A DNA stretch of 58,747 nt from Dehalococcoidia bacterium. Its GTDB lineage: Bacteria; Chloroflexota; Dehalococcoidia; Lucifugimonadales; UBA3495. Made by a program: the position numbers and the translations under genes. The notes under the pieces were generated by a model that saw only the letters and a program-made list of their open reading frames with translations, ran no database searches and was not told where the DNA came from. The stretch covers positions 1 through 58,747 of the forward strand of contig JAKUQE010000016.1 in assembly GCA_022450395.1 (NCBI GenBank). Direction: 5' to 3'. This document shows, piece by piece, positions 17,752 to 26,270 of the stretch; positions within the stretch are counted from its first letter, which is position 1, and each line of letters begins with the position of its first letter.

Positions 17752-19845
17752 TCACACTCGGACCAGTGTTTTCAAGAGTTCCGCGTTAACTGGTTCGTAA
17801 TGACGGAATTCCATCGTAAATGAGGCCCTGCCTCGGGTGATTGACCGAAGCGCCGTGGTATAAGAGAAAGTCTCCCCCAGGGGCAAATAGGCCCGAACGA
17901 CCTGAATGTCGTCTTGCCCCTCGATATTCCGGATCTGAGCGCGGCGGGTCCCAAGGTCTCCAATGACGTCACTGAGATGCTCGCCCGGCGTCGTTACTTC
18001 CAGGTCTACGATAGGTTCCAATAACACCGGCTTACCCTTGGGCACGCCTTCCCGGATGGCCAGCATTCCGGCGCTGCGGAAGGCCATCTCCGAGGAGTCA
18101 ACGTCGTGGTAGCTGCCGTCCACCAGTTTGACCTGCATGTCCACCAGCGGGTAACCAGCCATGGGCCCATTGTCCAATGCCTGGCGCACTCCCTTTTCCA
18201 CCGCCGGGATGTACTCTCGGGGAATAGTCCCGCCCTTAATGGCGTTCACGAATACGATTCCGGAGCCCCGGTCCAAGGGCTCCAATTCCAGCCATATGTG
18301 GCCGAACTGGCCATGACCGCCCGTCTGCCGGACGAACCGCCCTTCGACTTTGATCGGTTGGGTGATCGTCTCCCGGTAAGATACGCGCGGTGAGCCCACC
18401 TGGGCTTCCACGCCGAACTCCCGCTTCATGCGGTCGACCAATACTTCCAGATGGAGCTCTCCCATGCCGGACATAACCGTTTGGCCGGTTTCATCGTTGA
18501 ACTTGACCACGAAAGTGGGGTCTTCGTCGGACAGTTTCCTCAGCGCCTCACCCAATCGGTCTTGGTCGGCCCGGGTGGCAGGCTCAATGGCCACCGATAC
18601 CACCGGTTGAGGGAATTGAGGCGGTTCCAAGATCACTTGATCGGACGCGATACAGATCGTATCCCCGGTAAAGGTGTTTTTAAGCCCGATGACCGCGCAG
18701 ATATTTCCGGCGCCAATCATCTCCAGGTCCTCCCGGTGGTTGGCGTGCATCTGGAGCAGCCGCCCCATCCGTTCCCGGTGTCCCCTGGTTACGTTCTGTA
18801 CCGACTCTCCGGCTTTTATCTTGCCGGAATATATGCGGAGGAATACCAAGCGGCCCACGAAGGGATCTGTCGCCACTTTGAATGCCAAAGCGGCCAGCGG
18901 TTCATTTTCATCGGGATACCGAAGCACTGTCTTTTCGGTCCGGGGGTCGATGCCCTCTACCGGAGGAACGTCCGACGGGGAAGGCAGATAATCAATGATC
19001 GCGTCTAGTAACGGTTGTATTCCCTTATTGCCCACGGCGCTGCCGCATAAGACAGGCACTAGATTGCGATTGATAGTCGCCTTGCGCAAAGCCGCACTAA
19101 GGTCATCGTTTCCGATGTCTTCCCCTTCCAGGTAGCGAATGAGCAGGCTTTCGTCGGTCTCCACGATCTTTTCAATCATGGCTTGCCGGAATTTTTGGAA
19201 ATTCTCCTCGCACTCGGAGGGCATAGGCCCATACTCCGGCTCGGATGAGGCATTGCCGTTGCGGGCGCCGTTGGTGCGGTTATCGGGGTAGGTCCAAGCC
19301 TGTCCGCTGATCAGGTCTACGACGCCGCGGAAATCGGCTTCCTCGCCGATGGGCAATTGGATCGGTACAGTATTGGCCTTCAGGCGGCGGCGCACCGATT
19401 CGATGGTGCGTTCATAGCTGGCGCCAACCCGGTCCATCTTGTTGACGAAGCAGATACGCGGAACGTTGTAGGTGTCGGCCTGACGCCACACGGTTTCTGA
19501 CTGAGATTGAACGCCAGCTACGGCGTCAAGAACGACGATCCCGCCGTCCAGAACACGAAGGCTGCGTTCCACCTCAGCGGTGAAATCGACATGGCCGGGG
19601 GTGTCGATGATGTTGATCTTGCAGTCCCGCCAATAGGCGGTGGTGGCGGCAGCGGTGATGGTGATGCCCCGCTCTCTTTCCTGGGGCATCCAGTCCATGG
19701 TGGTGGTCCCGTCGTCCACCTCTCCTAACCGATGGATCCTACCTGTGTTAAAAAGTACCCTTTCGGTTACCGTTGTCTTGCCCGCATCGATGTGGGCGAT
19801 AAAGCCGATATTACGAATTTTCCCTATCGGAAAGCTGCTCTCCAT
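17752..19845 (-). CDS. fusA: Elongation factor G
   Basis: EF-G is the GTPase that drives ribosomal translocation. The G domain has AHIDAGKTTVTERVL (P loop), RGITITAAA (switch I), DTPGHVDFTAEVERSLR and NKMDRVGA (guanine specificity). Domains II-V follow, including GMGELHLEVLVDRM and the domain IV loop GGHGQFGHIWLELEPL. The 697-residue length is normal. It lies between rpsG (33 bases) and rpsJ (43 bases). Confidence 0.98.
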   Translation of the reverse strand: MESSFPIGKIRNIGFIAHIDAGKTTVTERVLFNTGRIHRLGEVDDGTTTMDWMPQERERGITITAAATTAYWRDCKINIIDTPGHVDFTAEVERSLRVLDGGIVVLDAVAGVQSQSETVWRQADTYNVPRICFVNKMDRVGASYERTIESVRRRLKANTVPIQLPIGEEADFRGVVDLISGQAWTYPDNRTNGARNGNASSEPEYGPMPSECEENFQKFRQAMIEKIVETDESLLIRYLEGEDIGNDDLSAALRKATINRNLVPVLCGSAVGNKGIQPLLDAIIDYLPSPSDVPPVEGIDPRTEKTVLRYPDENEPLAALAFKVATDPFVGRLVFLRIYSGKIKAGESVQNVTRGHRERMGRLLQMHANHREDLEMIGAGNICAVIGLKNTFTGDTICIASDQVILEPPQFPQPVVSVAIEPATRADQDRLGEALRKLSDEDPTFVVKFNDETGQTVMSGMGELHLEVLVDRMKREFGVEAQVGSPRVSYRETITQPIKVEGRFVRQTGGHGQFGHIWLELEPLDRGSGIVFVNAIKGGTIPREYIPAVEKGVRQALDNGPMAGYPLVDMQVKLVDGSYHDVDSSEMAFRSAGMLAIREGVPKGKPVLLEPIVDLEVTTPGEHLSDVIGDLGTRRAQIRNIEGQDDIQVVRAYLPLGETFSYTTALRSITRGRASFTMEFRHYEPVNAELLKTLVRV

Positions 19846-19878
19846 AATTGGTTTGGCACCGGGCGCCCCTTGAGACGT

Positions 19879-20349
19879 CTATCTTCGATAATGGACGAAA
19901 GCTCGATTGGCCTCCGCCATACGGTGTAGTTCCTCCTTACGGCGTACTGCCGTTCCTTCTCCTCGGGATGCTTCCATAAGTTCCTGAGCCAACCCTCGGC
20001 GCATGGGCATCCCTTTCCTGCCACGGGCACCGCGAATAAGCCACCGGATGGCCAAAGCCTCGCTACGGATGGGGCGGAGCTCCGTGGGCACTTGGTAAGT
20101 TGCTCCTCCCACTCGCTTGGGCTTAACTTCCACCATTGGGGTGGCGTTCTTAAGAGCCAGCTGAAATACCTCCAGCGGCTCTCTGTTGGATTGCTCTTTG
20201 ATGATTTCGAACGCGCTGTAACAGATGCGTTGGGCGGTGGTCTTTTTACCCCGCTGCATCACATTGTTGATGAACTTGGCCAGTTCCACATTGTTGTACA
20301 AAGGGTCCGGGGGAATCACCCGGACTACTGCGCGTCTTCTTCTGGACAT
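19879..20349 (-). CDS. rpsG: 30S ribosomal protein S7
   Basis: S7 organises the 30S head. The 156-residue product has the signature DPLYNNVELAKFINNVMQRG, KRVGGATYQVPTELRPIRSE, MPMRRGLAQELMEA and EANRAFVHYRR. It follows rpsL by 66 bases and precedes fusA, the standard str order. Confidence 0.97.
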   Translation of the reverse strand: MSRRRRAVVRVIPPDPLYNNVELAKFINNVMQRGKKTTAQRICYSAFEIIKEQSNREPLEVFQLALKNATPMVEVKPKRVGGATYQVPTELRPIRSEALAIRWLIRGARGRKGMPMRRGLAQELMEASRGEGTAVRRKEELHRMAEANRAFVHYRR

Positions 20350-20415
20350 AGATAATCACACCTTACGCTGAATACCGAAAAGGCTGATGGACGCCATAAA
20401 TTGCTAAATACCGGT

Positions 20416-20838
20416 CTAGCGGTCGGTACGAGGCTTGGTGGCTCCGTACTTGCTTCGGCCCCGCCTCCGGTCCGAGACACCTTCGCAATCCAAGGCGGCG
20501 CGGATGACGTGATAGCGGACACCCGGCAGGTCTTTAACCCGGCCGCCCCGGACCAGAACCACCGAGTGCTCTTGGAGGTTATGCCCTTCGCCGCCGATGT
20601 AGGCGGTGATCTCAACTCCGTTAGTAAGCCGAACGCGGGCTATTTTCCGCAGCGCTGAGTTGGGTTTCTTGGGGTTCATCGTGCGTACCTGAATACACAC
20701 CCCTCGCCGTTGCGGACACCCCTTGCCATACTTTACCCGGTTGCGCAATGAGTTCTGGACCCAGTGCAGCGCCGGGGCCTTGGTCTTCTTCCGAACCGGC
20801 TTACGGCCATGCCGGACCAATTGGTTTACTGTAGGCAT
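20416..20838 (-). CDS. rpsL: 30S ribosomal protein S12
   Basis: S12 sits at the decoding centre. The chosen ATG at 20838 gives [20 protein letters not shown], the family N-terminus, with GGGGATATTCT as upstream ribosome-binding region. Further motifs are [20 protein letters not shown] with the lysine known for streptomycin resistance, and [17 protein letters not shown] longer in-frame start at 20904 would use the -35 hexamer of the promoter as its codon, so it is rejected. This is the first gene of the ribosomal run. Confidence 0.97.
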   Translation of the reverse strand: MPTVNQLVRHGRKPVRKKTKAPALHWVQNSLRNRVKYGKGCPQRRGVCIQVRTMNPKKPNSALRKIARVRLTNGVEITAYIGGEGHNLQEHSVVLVRGGRVKDLPGVRYHVIRAALDCEGVSDRRRGRSKYGATKPRTDR

Positions 20839-20875
20839 AGAATATCCCCGCTTATCGACTTGACAGCAACTAAGT

Positions 20876-20904
20876 ACTTTACCAACCTTGACTGTAGATG
20901 TCAA
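20876..20904 (-). promoter_or_regulatory. Sigma-70-type promoter for the ribosomal cluster
   Basis: On the minus strand TTGACA (20904-20899) is followed by a 17-base spacer and TAAAGT (20881-20876). Transcription would begin near 20869, about 30 bases before the rpsL ATG. The -35 box is a perfect consensus. Its outer edge forms one arm of a 7-base inverted repeat shared with the divergent promoter. Confidence 0.8.
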
Positions 20905-20924
20905 CTAATTTCGGCCTGTTGACA
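20899..20924. promoter_or_regulatory. Inverted repeat between the two divergent promoters
   Basis: TGTCAAC (20899-20905) and GTTGACA (20918-20924) are perfect inverted repeats with a 12-base centre. They contain both -35 boxes. The symmetry could simply result from two consensus -35 elements facing away from each other, or be an operator; the extra C/G at the inner edge is the only support for the second view. Confidence 0.4.
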
Positions 20925-20947
20925 ACCATTCTGGAGGCACTTAAAGT
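20919..20947 (+). promoter_or_regulatory. Sigma-70-type promoter for the cobalamin leader and cbiE-cobN
   Basis: TTGACA (20919-20924), a 17-base spacer and TAAAGT (20942-20947) match the opposite promoter hexamer for hexamer. Transcription would begin near 20954 and run into the cobalamin riboswitch. The two -35 boxes are 14 bases apart, back to back. Confidence 0.75.
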
Positions 20948-21029
20948 GTCTAATCATCCCTGTCTGCCACATGGGCTTGTTGAATCCGGTTCGGCAGGGC
21001 GGCCTTAACAACCGAATGTTCTACCCGAG

Positions 21030-21185
21030 GCGCTGCAAACGGCTTAATAGGGAAGGCGGTGAAAGGCCGCCGCGGTTGCGCCACTGTATGCGGGTTTAGC
21101 TTGGGTCTTGTTTCTCATATCTCACGATCTGAGACGGGAAACTCCAGGCGTATCCCGCGAGTCAGGACACCTGCCCGGGTAAGGG
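21030..21185 (+). ncRNA. Cobalamin (B12) riboswitch upstream of cbiE-cobN
   Basis: The leader shows the conserved pieces of the cobalamin aptamer in order: AATAGGGAA followed by GGCGGTGAAAGGCCGCC (P3/P4 region), GCGCCACTGTATGCGG, and the B12 box GAGTCAGGACACCTGCCC at 21159-21176. Cobalamin binding normally lowers expression of the downstream genes. Here these are cbiE and cobN, both for corrin synthesis, which fits. Confidence 0.93.
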
Positions 21186-21219
21186 GAGCTCTCGTCTGCG
21201 CTGAACAGAAACGTGCCCC

Positions 21220-21252
21220 CGTGGCGCTACCCTATTTTAGTATCGCGCCACG
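21220..21252 (+). promoter_or_regulatory. Stem-loop between the riboswitch and its terminator
   Basis: CGTGGCGC (21220-21227) pairs perfectly with GCGCCACG (21245-21252) around a 17-base loop. It lies between the B12 box and the terminator and may be part of the expression platform or kissing-loop side of the switch. Function is inferred from place only. Confidence 0.45.
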
Positions 21253-21270
21253 ACTACGCCAGCAAACTCT

Positions 21271-21301
21271 CCCCGGCCACGACAGAGTCCGGGGTTTTTT
21301 T
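21271..21301 (+). terminator. Rho-independent terminator of the first cobalamin leader
   Basis: CCCCGG (21271-21276) pairs with CCGGGG (21289-21294), followed by seven T residues. It ends about 80 bases before the cbiE start, so it is well placed to stop transcription when cobalamin is bound. Confidence 0.85.
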
Positions 21302-21380
21302 ATGGTTCTCACCATGTATATTTATCGACCTGCGGATAGTAACTCAAACTATACTTATAAAAAGTTAAATTGCGGATTTT

Positions 21381-22103
21381 ATGAGTCTGAATCATAACGA
21401 TACGTCCATCGCCATTGTGGCAGTCGGTCCGGGTGATCCCAGTCTGATGACGCTGCAAGGGCGTGAGATTCTCGAGAACGCCGACGTGGTCGCGGGATTC
21501 AAGACCGTGCTCGACGTGGTCCAGCCCTGGCTGACTAATGCCGAAGCCTGTCCCATGACCTACCGGGACCAAGAGGAAGTGCTGGAGTACGTCGAGTCCC
21601 AGGCCTTGCTCGGCAAGAAGTGCGTCGTCTGCTGCTGGGGCGACTTGAACGTGTCCGCCCGGGAGTTGTTGGCCAGGGTACGGCGCCGGGCCGGGAAGGT
21701 GGAGCTGACCCCCGGCATCAGCTCGATCCAGATGGCCTGTGCCAGGGCTGGAATCTCCATGGAAGACGCGGTGTTCATCACCCTCCACCAGCGGCGCGGC
21801 GCATCCGACGACTTCGCCTCGGACGTTGAAGAGGTTGTCCACTTTCTCAAAGATGGGCGCAGGCACGTGATCCTGCTGCCCCGTCCCTACGACCTCATGC
21901 CCCCCGGTATCGCCAAGGAACTAGTGTCCGCGGGCATTGCGGGAGACAGGCCGGTCACCGTGTTCCAGCGCCTTACCTTGGAAGGCGAGAAACGGTGGGA
22001 TGGCAACCTTGATGAGTGCGGCGAGATCACTGAGGAGTTCAGCGATCTTTCCATAATGGTGATCTTTACAGGAACCGGCGAAGGGCCGGACTCCCATGAG
22101 TGA
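21381..22103 (+). CDS. cbiE: Precorrin/cobalt-precorrin C5-methyltransferase (CbiE-type)
   Basis: The product is a tetrapyrrole methylase that uses S-adenosylmethionine to methylate C5 of the corrin ring. The N-terminal motif AVGPGDPSLMTLQGREILE, the GDLNVSARELLARV segment (GDPxxSG-like) and PGISSIQMACARAGI are typical of CbiE/CobL-N. At 240 residues it lacks the CbiT decarboxylating half found in fused CobL. It lies behind a cobalamin riboswitch and 6 bases before cobN, so both are probably one transcript. The ribosome-binding site is weak. Confidence 0.88.
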   Translation: MSLNHNDTSIAIVAVGPGDPSLMTLQGREILENADVVAGFKTVLDVVQPWLTNAEACPMTYRDQEEVLEYVESQALLGKKCVVCCWGDLNVSARELLARVRRRAGKVELTPGISSIQMACARAGISMEDAVFITLHQRRGASDDFASDVEEVVHFLKDGRRHVILLPRPYDLMPPGIAKELVSAGIAGDRPVTVFQRLTLEGEKRWDGNLDECGEITEEFSDLSIMVIFTGTGEGPDSHE

Positions 22104-22109
22104 TGCGTA

Positions 22110-25100
22110 ATGACTGAGCGAACAGATACAACGACCCAACGGAAGACTGTCCTGTTCGTCACCACCGCCGATACGGACATCCTCACCGCCGAGCGGGCCT
22201 TGAGCGGGATGCCCGATGACTATCCTCACGTCAGCGCGTTCAACCCGGTAGCCCTGGAAACCCCCGAGGCCCAGGAAGAACTGATGACGGCCCTGGAAGA
22301 CGCGGGCGTCGTGATCTTGCGTCTCCTAGGTGGGAAACAGTCGATGCCCCAGTTGTTTGACCAACTGGTCCGCGATTGCCGTGTCCGCGGGATACCCCTG
22401 ATAGCCTTGCCAGGTCATCAGGAGTGGGACGAGGATCTGGTTACCGCCTGTACCGTGCCGGTGGCGGAAGTGGAAACGGCCTTCGCCTACCTGATGCGCG
22501 GCGGCGTGCAGAACCTGGAAAATCTCTTCTTTTTCCTCAGCGATACCTACTTGGGTTCCGATTATGGACACGAAGCGCCCAGCCACATTCCTTGGGAGGG
22601 CCTGTACCACCCCGATGTGGCCCAAGGGACCGAGGTCGATGATTACATCCGGGACCGGTTCCAGGCTGGAAAGCCCCGTATCGCCCTTCTTTTTTACCGG
22701 GCGCACTGGATGAGCGGAAACCTGCTTACGATCGATAGTCTGATCCACCGGTTGGAAGCGCTGGGCGCCAACGTCCTGCCCTTGTTCTCCTACAGTCTGA
22801 AGCACAATCCTGAAGAGGACGGCCAAGGCAACCGTACCTTTACCGAGTACCTGGCCGATCCCGACGGTGTTCCCAAGGTCGATTGCATCATCACGACCAT
22901 GGGGATGTCCATGAGTGAGTTGAGCACCGAGGGACCTACCATCGCCGCCGGATGGACGGTGGACTACCTTGACAAGTTGGACGTTCCAATCATCCAAGGA
23001 ATCATCAGCACCGGCACTGAAGAGGATTGGCAGGAAAGCTCCCTGGGATTGGGTCCCATAGACACTGCCATGAGCATAGCCCTGCCCGAGTTCGACGGCC
23101 GAATCATATCGGTACCCATATCCTTTAAGCAGGAAACCGGACATAGCGGCGCATCGTCCGGCGCTGCCAAACTGTCCGGACGTATGCAGCGTTACGTGCC
23201 CCGGGAAGACCGGGTGGACTATCTGGCCCGCCTATCCATCAAATGGGCCGATCTACGGCTCAAGGAAAACTCGGAAAAGCGGATCGCTATCATCCTAAGC
23301 AACTATCCCACCAAGGACGCCCGTATCGGCAACGCGGTGGGTCTGGACACACCGGTATCGGTGGTCCGCATTCTGAATGCCATGAAAACAGCCGGTTATC
23401 ACGTCACCGATATACCCGAATCTGGAGATGAACTGGTCCACCGCATCATCGAACGGTGTAGCAACGACCGGGACTCGCTTACCGAAGAGCAACTTAAAAT
23501 GGCGGTCGGTCACGTCACCAGCCGCCAATACGCCGAATGGTTCCAGGGATTTCCAGCCAAGGTTGTGCAGGAGATGACCGAGGCTTGGGGTGAGCCGCCG
23601 GGACAGGTTTACCGCACCAACGGAAGTCTGGCCATAGCGGGCATCGACCTTGGTAATGTTTTTATCGGTCTGCAACCGCCCCGGGGATTCGGCGAAAATC
23701 CCATCGCCATCTACCACAGCCCGGACTTGGCGCCGACCCACCATTACATCGCCTACTATCGCTGGATCCGGGATGTCTTCAAGGCCGACGCCATGATCCA
23801 CGTTGGAAAACACGGCACGCTGGAGTGGCTACCCGGGAAGGGCATCGGCTTGTCCGAAGCTTGTTATCCGGAGTTGGCGTTGAGCGACATTCCTCTCTTT
23901 TACCCATTCATAATCAACAACCCCGGCGAGGGCGCCCAGGCCAAGCGCCGCACCCACGCCACCATCGTAGACCACTTGATCCCGGCGATGACCACCGCCG
24001 ATAGCTACGGCGACATCGCCCGGGTCGAGCAATTGATGGACGAGCATTACCAGTGCCAGACGCTGGACCCGGCCAAGCTCCCCCTGCTGGAAGCCCAGAT
24101 CTGGGAATTGGTCAAAGCAGCCGAATTGAACCGTGACCTGGGCATCGACGACCTCCCCGAGGATTTCGGCGGATTCATTCTGGAGATAGACGGTTATCTC
24201 TGCGAATTAAAAGACGCTCAGATAAAGGACGGGCTTCATATCCTGGGGGAGGCCCCCGAGGGCGAGCAACTCATCGGCCTGCTGTGCGCCCTGACTCGCC
24301 TGGACATCAGCGGCATTCCAAGCCTACGCAAGTCAATAGCGGAAGCCCTGGGACTGGATTACGGCTCTATCATCGACGAGCCGGCGCTCCCGGCTGATGG
24401 AGACATTCATCCGGCATTAATATCGGCAGACCCGGACACGCCGGTGCGCAGTCAGGGAGATTTGCTGGAGCGCATAGAGACGCTGTGCCGTGAAGCCTAC
24501 CGGCTGCTGTTGGCCCAGGACTTCGATCCCGATTTCGTGGCCCCGGTGGTGTCCCAAATCTTGGGACAGGCTGACGCTCAAACCCAGAAAGTGCTGGGTT
24601 ATGTGGCGGATACGATCTATCCGGCCTTGCAACGTACCCCTGATGAGATCGGCAACCTGCTTCGGGGGCTGGAAGGCCGGTTCGTGCCTCCGGGGCCCAG
24701 CGGAGCGCCCACCAGAGGAATGGCCAACATCCTGCCCACGGGGCGCAATTTTTACTCGGTGGACCCCAAGACCATCCCGTCGCCCTCCGCTTGGGAAACT
24801 GGCAAGGCCCTGGCTGACGCTCTGCTGGAAAAGTACCTGACCGAGGAAGGGGCCTATCCCGAAATGGTGGGATTGGTGGTCTGGGGGACATCGGCCATGC
24901 GCACCCACGGCGACGACGTGGCCCAGATTCTCCAGTTACTGGGCATCAGGCCGGTCTGGCAGCCGGAAAGCCGTAGGGTCGAAGGGCTGGAGGTCATACC
25001 CGTCGCCGAATTGGGCCGCCCCCGCATCGACGTAACCATAAGGATCAGCGGCTTTTTCCGTGACGCCTTTCCAAACCTTATCAATCTTCTGGATCAGGCC

Positions 25101-25997
25101 GTGGAAATGGCGGCATCCCAGGACGAATCTCCCGAAGAAAACTTCATTCTCAAGCACCTCAGAGAAGACCTGGCCCGTGACCGATCTACCTCAGATAGCG
25201 AACACCCCTCTCCCTCAGAAAGAGGGGCCGGGGGTGAGGGCGACCGGGCCACGTCTCTGTATCGGATATTCGGCAGCAAACCGGGCACCTACGGGGCCGG
25301 TATCCTGGCGGCGTTGGACGAGCGCAATTGGGAAACGGTGGAGGACTTGGCGGAGGTCTACACCGCTTGGGGCGGCTACGCTTACACCCAGCGAGACTTC
25401 GGAGTGAGTGCCAGGCCCCAGTTCCGGCAGCGGTTCAGCCAGATCGTCGTGGCCGCCAAGAACCAGGACACCCGGGAGCACGACATCTTCGACAGCGATG
25501 ACTACATGCAGTATCACGGGGGCATGATCGCCACCGTGCGGGCCTTGACCGGCCGGAACCCGCGCCAATTTTTCGGCGATAGCTCCGACCCTTCCCGAGC
25601 TAGGGTCCGCGATCTGCAAGACGAAGCGCGCCGGGTGTTTCGGAGCAGGGTGGTCAACCCCAAGTGGATCGAGTCGATGAAGCGCCATGGCTACAAGGGT
25701 GCGTTCGAGCTGTCGGCCACCGTGGATTACATGTTCGGCTACGACGCCACTGCCCAGGTGGTGGAAGACTGGATGTACGAAGACGTAACCGAGAGCTACG
25801 TCTTGGATCCGGAGACCCAGAAGTTCTTCCAGGAGAGCAATCCCTGGGCGCTGCGTAGCATCGTGGAACGGCTACTGGAAGCCATCGAACGGGGTCTTTG
25901 GGCGGAGCCTCCACCGGAGATGAGGGAGAAGTTGCAGGAGCTCTACCTGGACCTGGAAACAGAATTGGAGGCTAGGCAAGAAGGGCAACAGCCATAA
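22110..25997 (+). CDS. cobN: Cobaltochelatase subunit CobN with in-frame repeat insertion
   Basis: CobN is the large porphyrin-binding subunit that inserts cobalt into hydrogenobyrinate diamide, driven by an AAA+ partner. The 1295-residue product has CobN/BchH hallmarks: GKHGTLEWLPGKGIGLSE, PFIINNPGEGAQAKRRTHA, RNFYSVDPKTIPSPSAWETG, LVVWGTSAMRTHGDDVAQIL and the C-terminal VNPKWIESMKRHGYKGAFEL. At about residues 1024-1050, just before LYRIFGSKPGTYGAG, is a segment reading EHPSPSERGAGGEGDRA. It is encoded by 25203-25241, a member of a dispersed palindromic repeat family. The frame is kept, so the protein is probably functional. The ChlI/ChlD-type partner is at 31568. Confidence 0.95.
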   Translation: MTERTDTTTQRKTVLFVTTADTDILTAERALSGMPDDYPHVSAFNPVALETPEAQEELMTALEDAGVVILRLLGGKQSMPQLFDQLVRDCRVRGIPLIALPGHQEWDEDLVTACTVPVAEVETAFAYLMRGGVQNLENLFFFLSDTYLGSDYGHEAPSHIPWEGLYHPDVAQGTEVDDYIRDRFQAGKPRIALLFYRAHWMSGNLLTIDSLIHRLEALGANVLPLFSYSLKHNPEEDGQGNRTFTEYLADPDGVPKVDCIITTMGMSMSELSTEGPTIAAGWTVDYLDKLDVPIIQGIISTGTEEDWQESSLGLGPIDTAMSIALPEFDGRIISVPISFKQETGHSGASSGAAKLSGRMQRYVPREDRVDYLARLSIKWADLRLKENSEKRIAIILSNYPTKDARIGNAVGLDTPVSVVRILNAMKTAGYHVTDIPESGDELVHRIIERCSNDRDSLTEEQLKMAVGHVTSRQYAEWFQGFPAKVVQEMTEAWGEPPGQVYRTNGSLAIAGIDLGNVFIGLQPPRGFGENPIAIYHSPDLAPTHHYIAYYRWIRDVFKADAMIHVGKHGTLEWLPGKGIGLSEACYPELALSDIPLFYPFIINNPGEGAQAKRRTHATIVDHLIPAMTTADSYGDIARVEQLMDEHYQCQTLDPAKLPLLEAQIWELVKAAELNRDLGIDDLPEDFGGFILEIDGYLCELKDAQIKDGLHILGEAPEGEQLIGLLCALTRLDISGIPSLRKSIAEALGLDYGSIIDEPALPADGDIHPALISADPDTPVRSQGDLLERIETLCREAYRLLLAQDFDPDFVAPVVSQILGQADAQTQKVLGYVADTIYPALQRTPDEIGNLLRGLEGRFVPPGPSGAPTRGMANILPTGRNFYSVDPKTIPSPSAWETGKALADALLEKYLTEEGAYPEMVGLVVWGTSAMRTHGDDVAQILQLLGIRPVWQPESRRVEGLEVIPVAELGRPRIDVTIRISGFFRDAFPNLINLLDQAVEMAASQDESPEENFILKHLREDLARDRSTSDSEHPSPSERGAGGEGDRATSLYRIFGSKPGTYGAGILAALDERNWETVEDLAEVYTAWGGYAYTQRDFGVSARPQFRQRFSQIVVAAKNQDTREHDIFDSDDYMQYHGGMIATVRALTGRNPRQFFGDSSDPSRARVRDLQDEARRVFRSRVVNPKWIESMKRHGYKGAFELSATVDYMFGYDATAQVVEDWMYEDVTESYVLDPETQKFFQESNPWALRSIVERLLEAIERGLWAEPPPEMREKLQELYLDLETELEARQEGQQP
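25203..25241 (+). repeat. Dispersed palindromic repeat inside cobN
   Basis: CCCCTCT pairs with AGAGGGG, followed by GGGGGTGAGGGC. This closely resembles the perfect hairpin at 50892-50934 in its CCCCTCTCCCT centre and its GGGGGTGAGGG end. Being in frame, it adds about 13 residues to CobN. Confidence 0.7.
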
Positions 25998-26030
25998 ATA
26001 GGCCTTCAGGGATGGGACCGGGCTTGCGTC

Positions 26031-26050
26031 ATTCCGGCGCAGGCCGGAAT
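26031..26050. repeat. Short hairpin downstream of cobN
   Basis: ATTCCGGC (26031-26038) and GCCGGAAT (26043-26050) pair perfectly around GCAG. The surrounding GTCATTCCGG...CCGGAATCCAC resembles a widespread bacterial dispersed repeat. No T tract follows, so it is not a classical terminator. The rest of 25998-26270 shows no gene. Confidence 0.55.
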
Positions 26051-26270
26051 CCACAGAACGTTCGCATCAACTGCGGGCCTGGACACAGGCCTTCGCCGGT
26101 GAGACGGTGTGGGCTCTTTATACTTCTAACGTAAAAACTGATAGGAGCACTACTTTCAACGGGTAGAAGTGTTTGATAGAATTGGGACGCTCGTGAAACC
26201 GCTAGGATTATCAGGAGCGGGATCACGTACGCGGGAGACCATTTCTTAAACAGCTCCCCGGAGGCAGACG

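Noticed and set aside
1-20900. Many plus-strand open frames opposite the ribosomal genes
   Set aside because: They mirror highly conserved minus-strand genes, have no ribosome-binding sites and encode no recognisable protein.
20839-20904. Longer rpsL starting at 20904
   Set aside because: The TTG start codon would be part of the -35 box of the promoter, so it would not be transcribed; the family N-terminus MPTVNQLV begins at 20838.
21220-21252. The 8-bp stem as a second terminator
   Set aside because: No T tract follows; the stem at 21271 with seven T residues is the terminator.
22326-25914. Open frames on the minus strand opposite cobN
   Set aside because: They are shadows of the cobN frame in a GC-rich gene; none shows a motif or start signal.
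26100-26200. Imperfect repeats around CACTACTT and AAGTG before the unknown gene
   Set aside because: Pairing is too poor and short to support a structured element.
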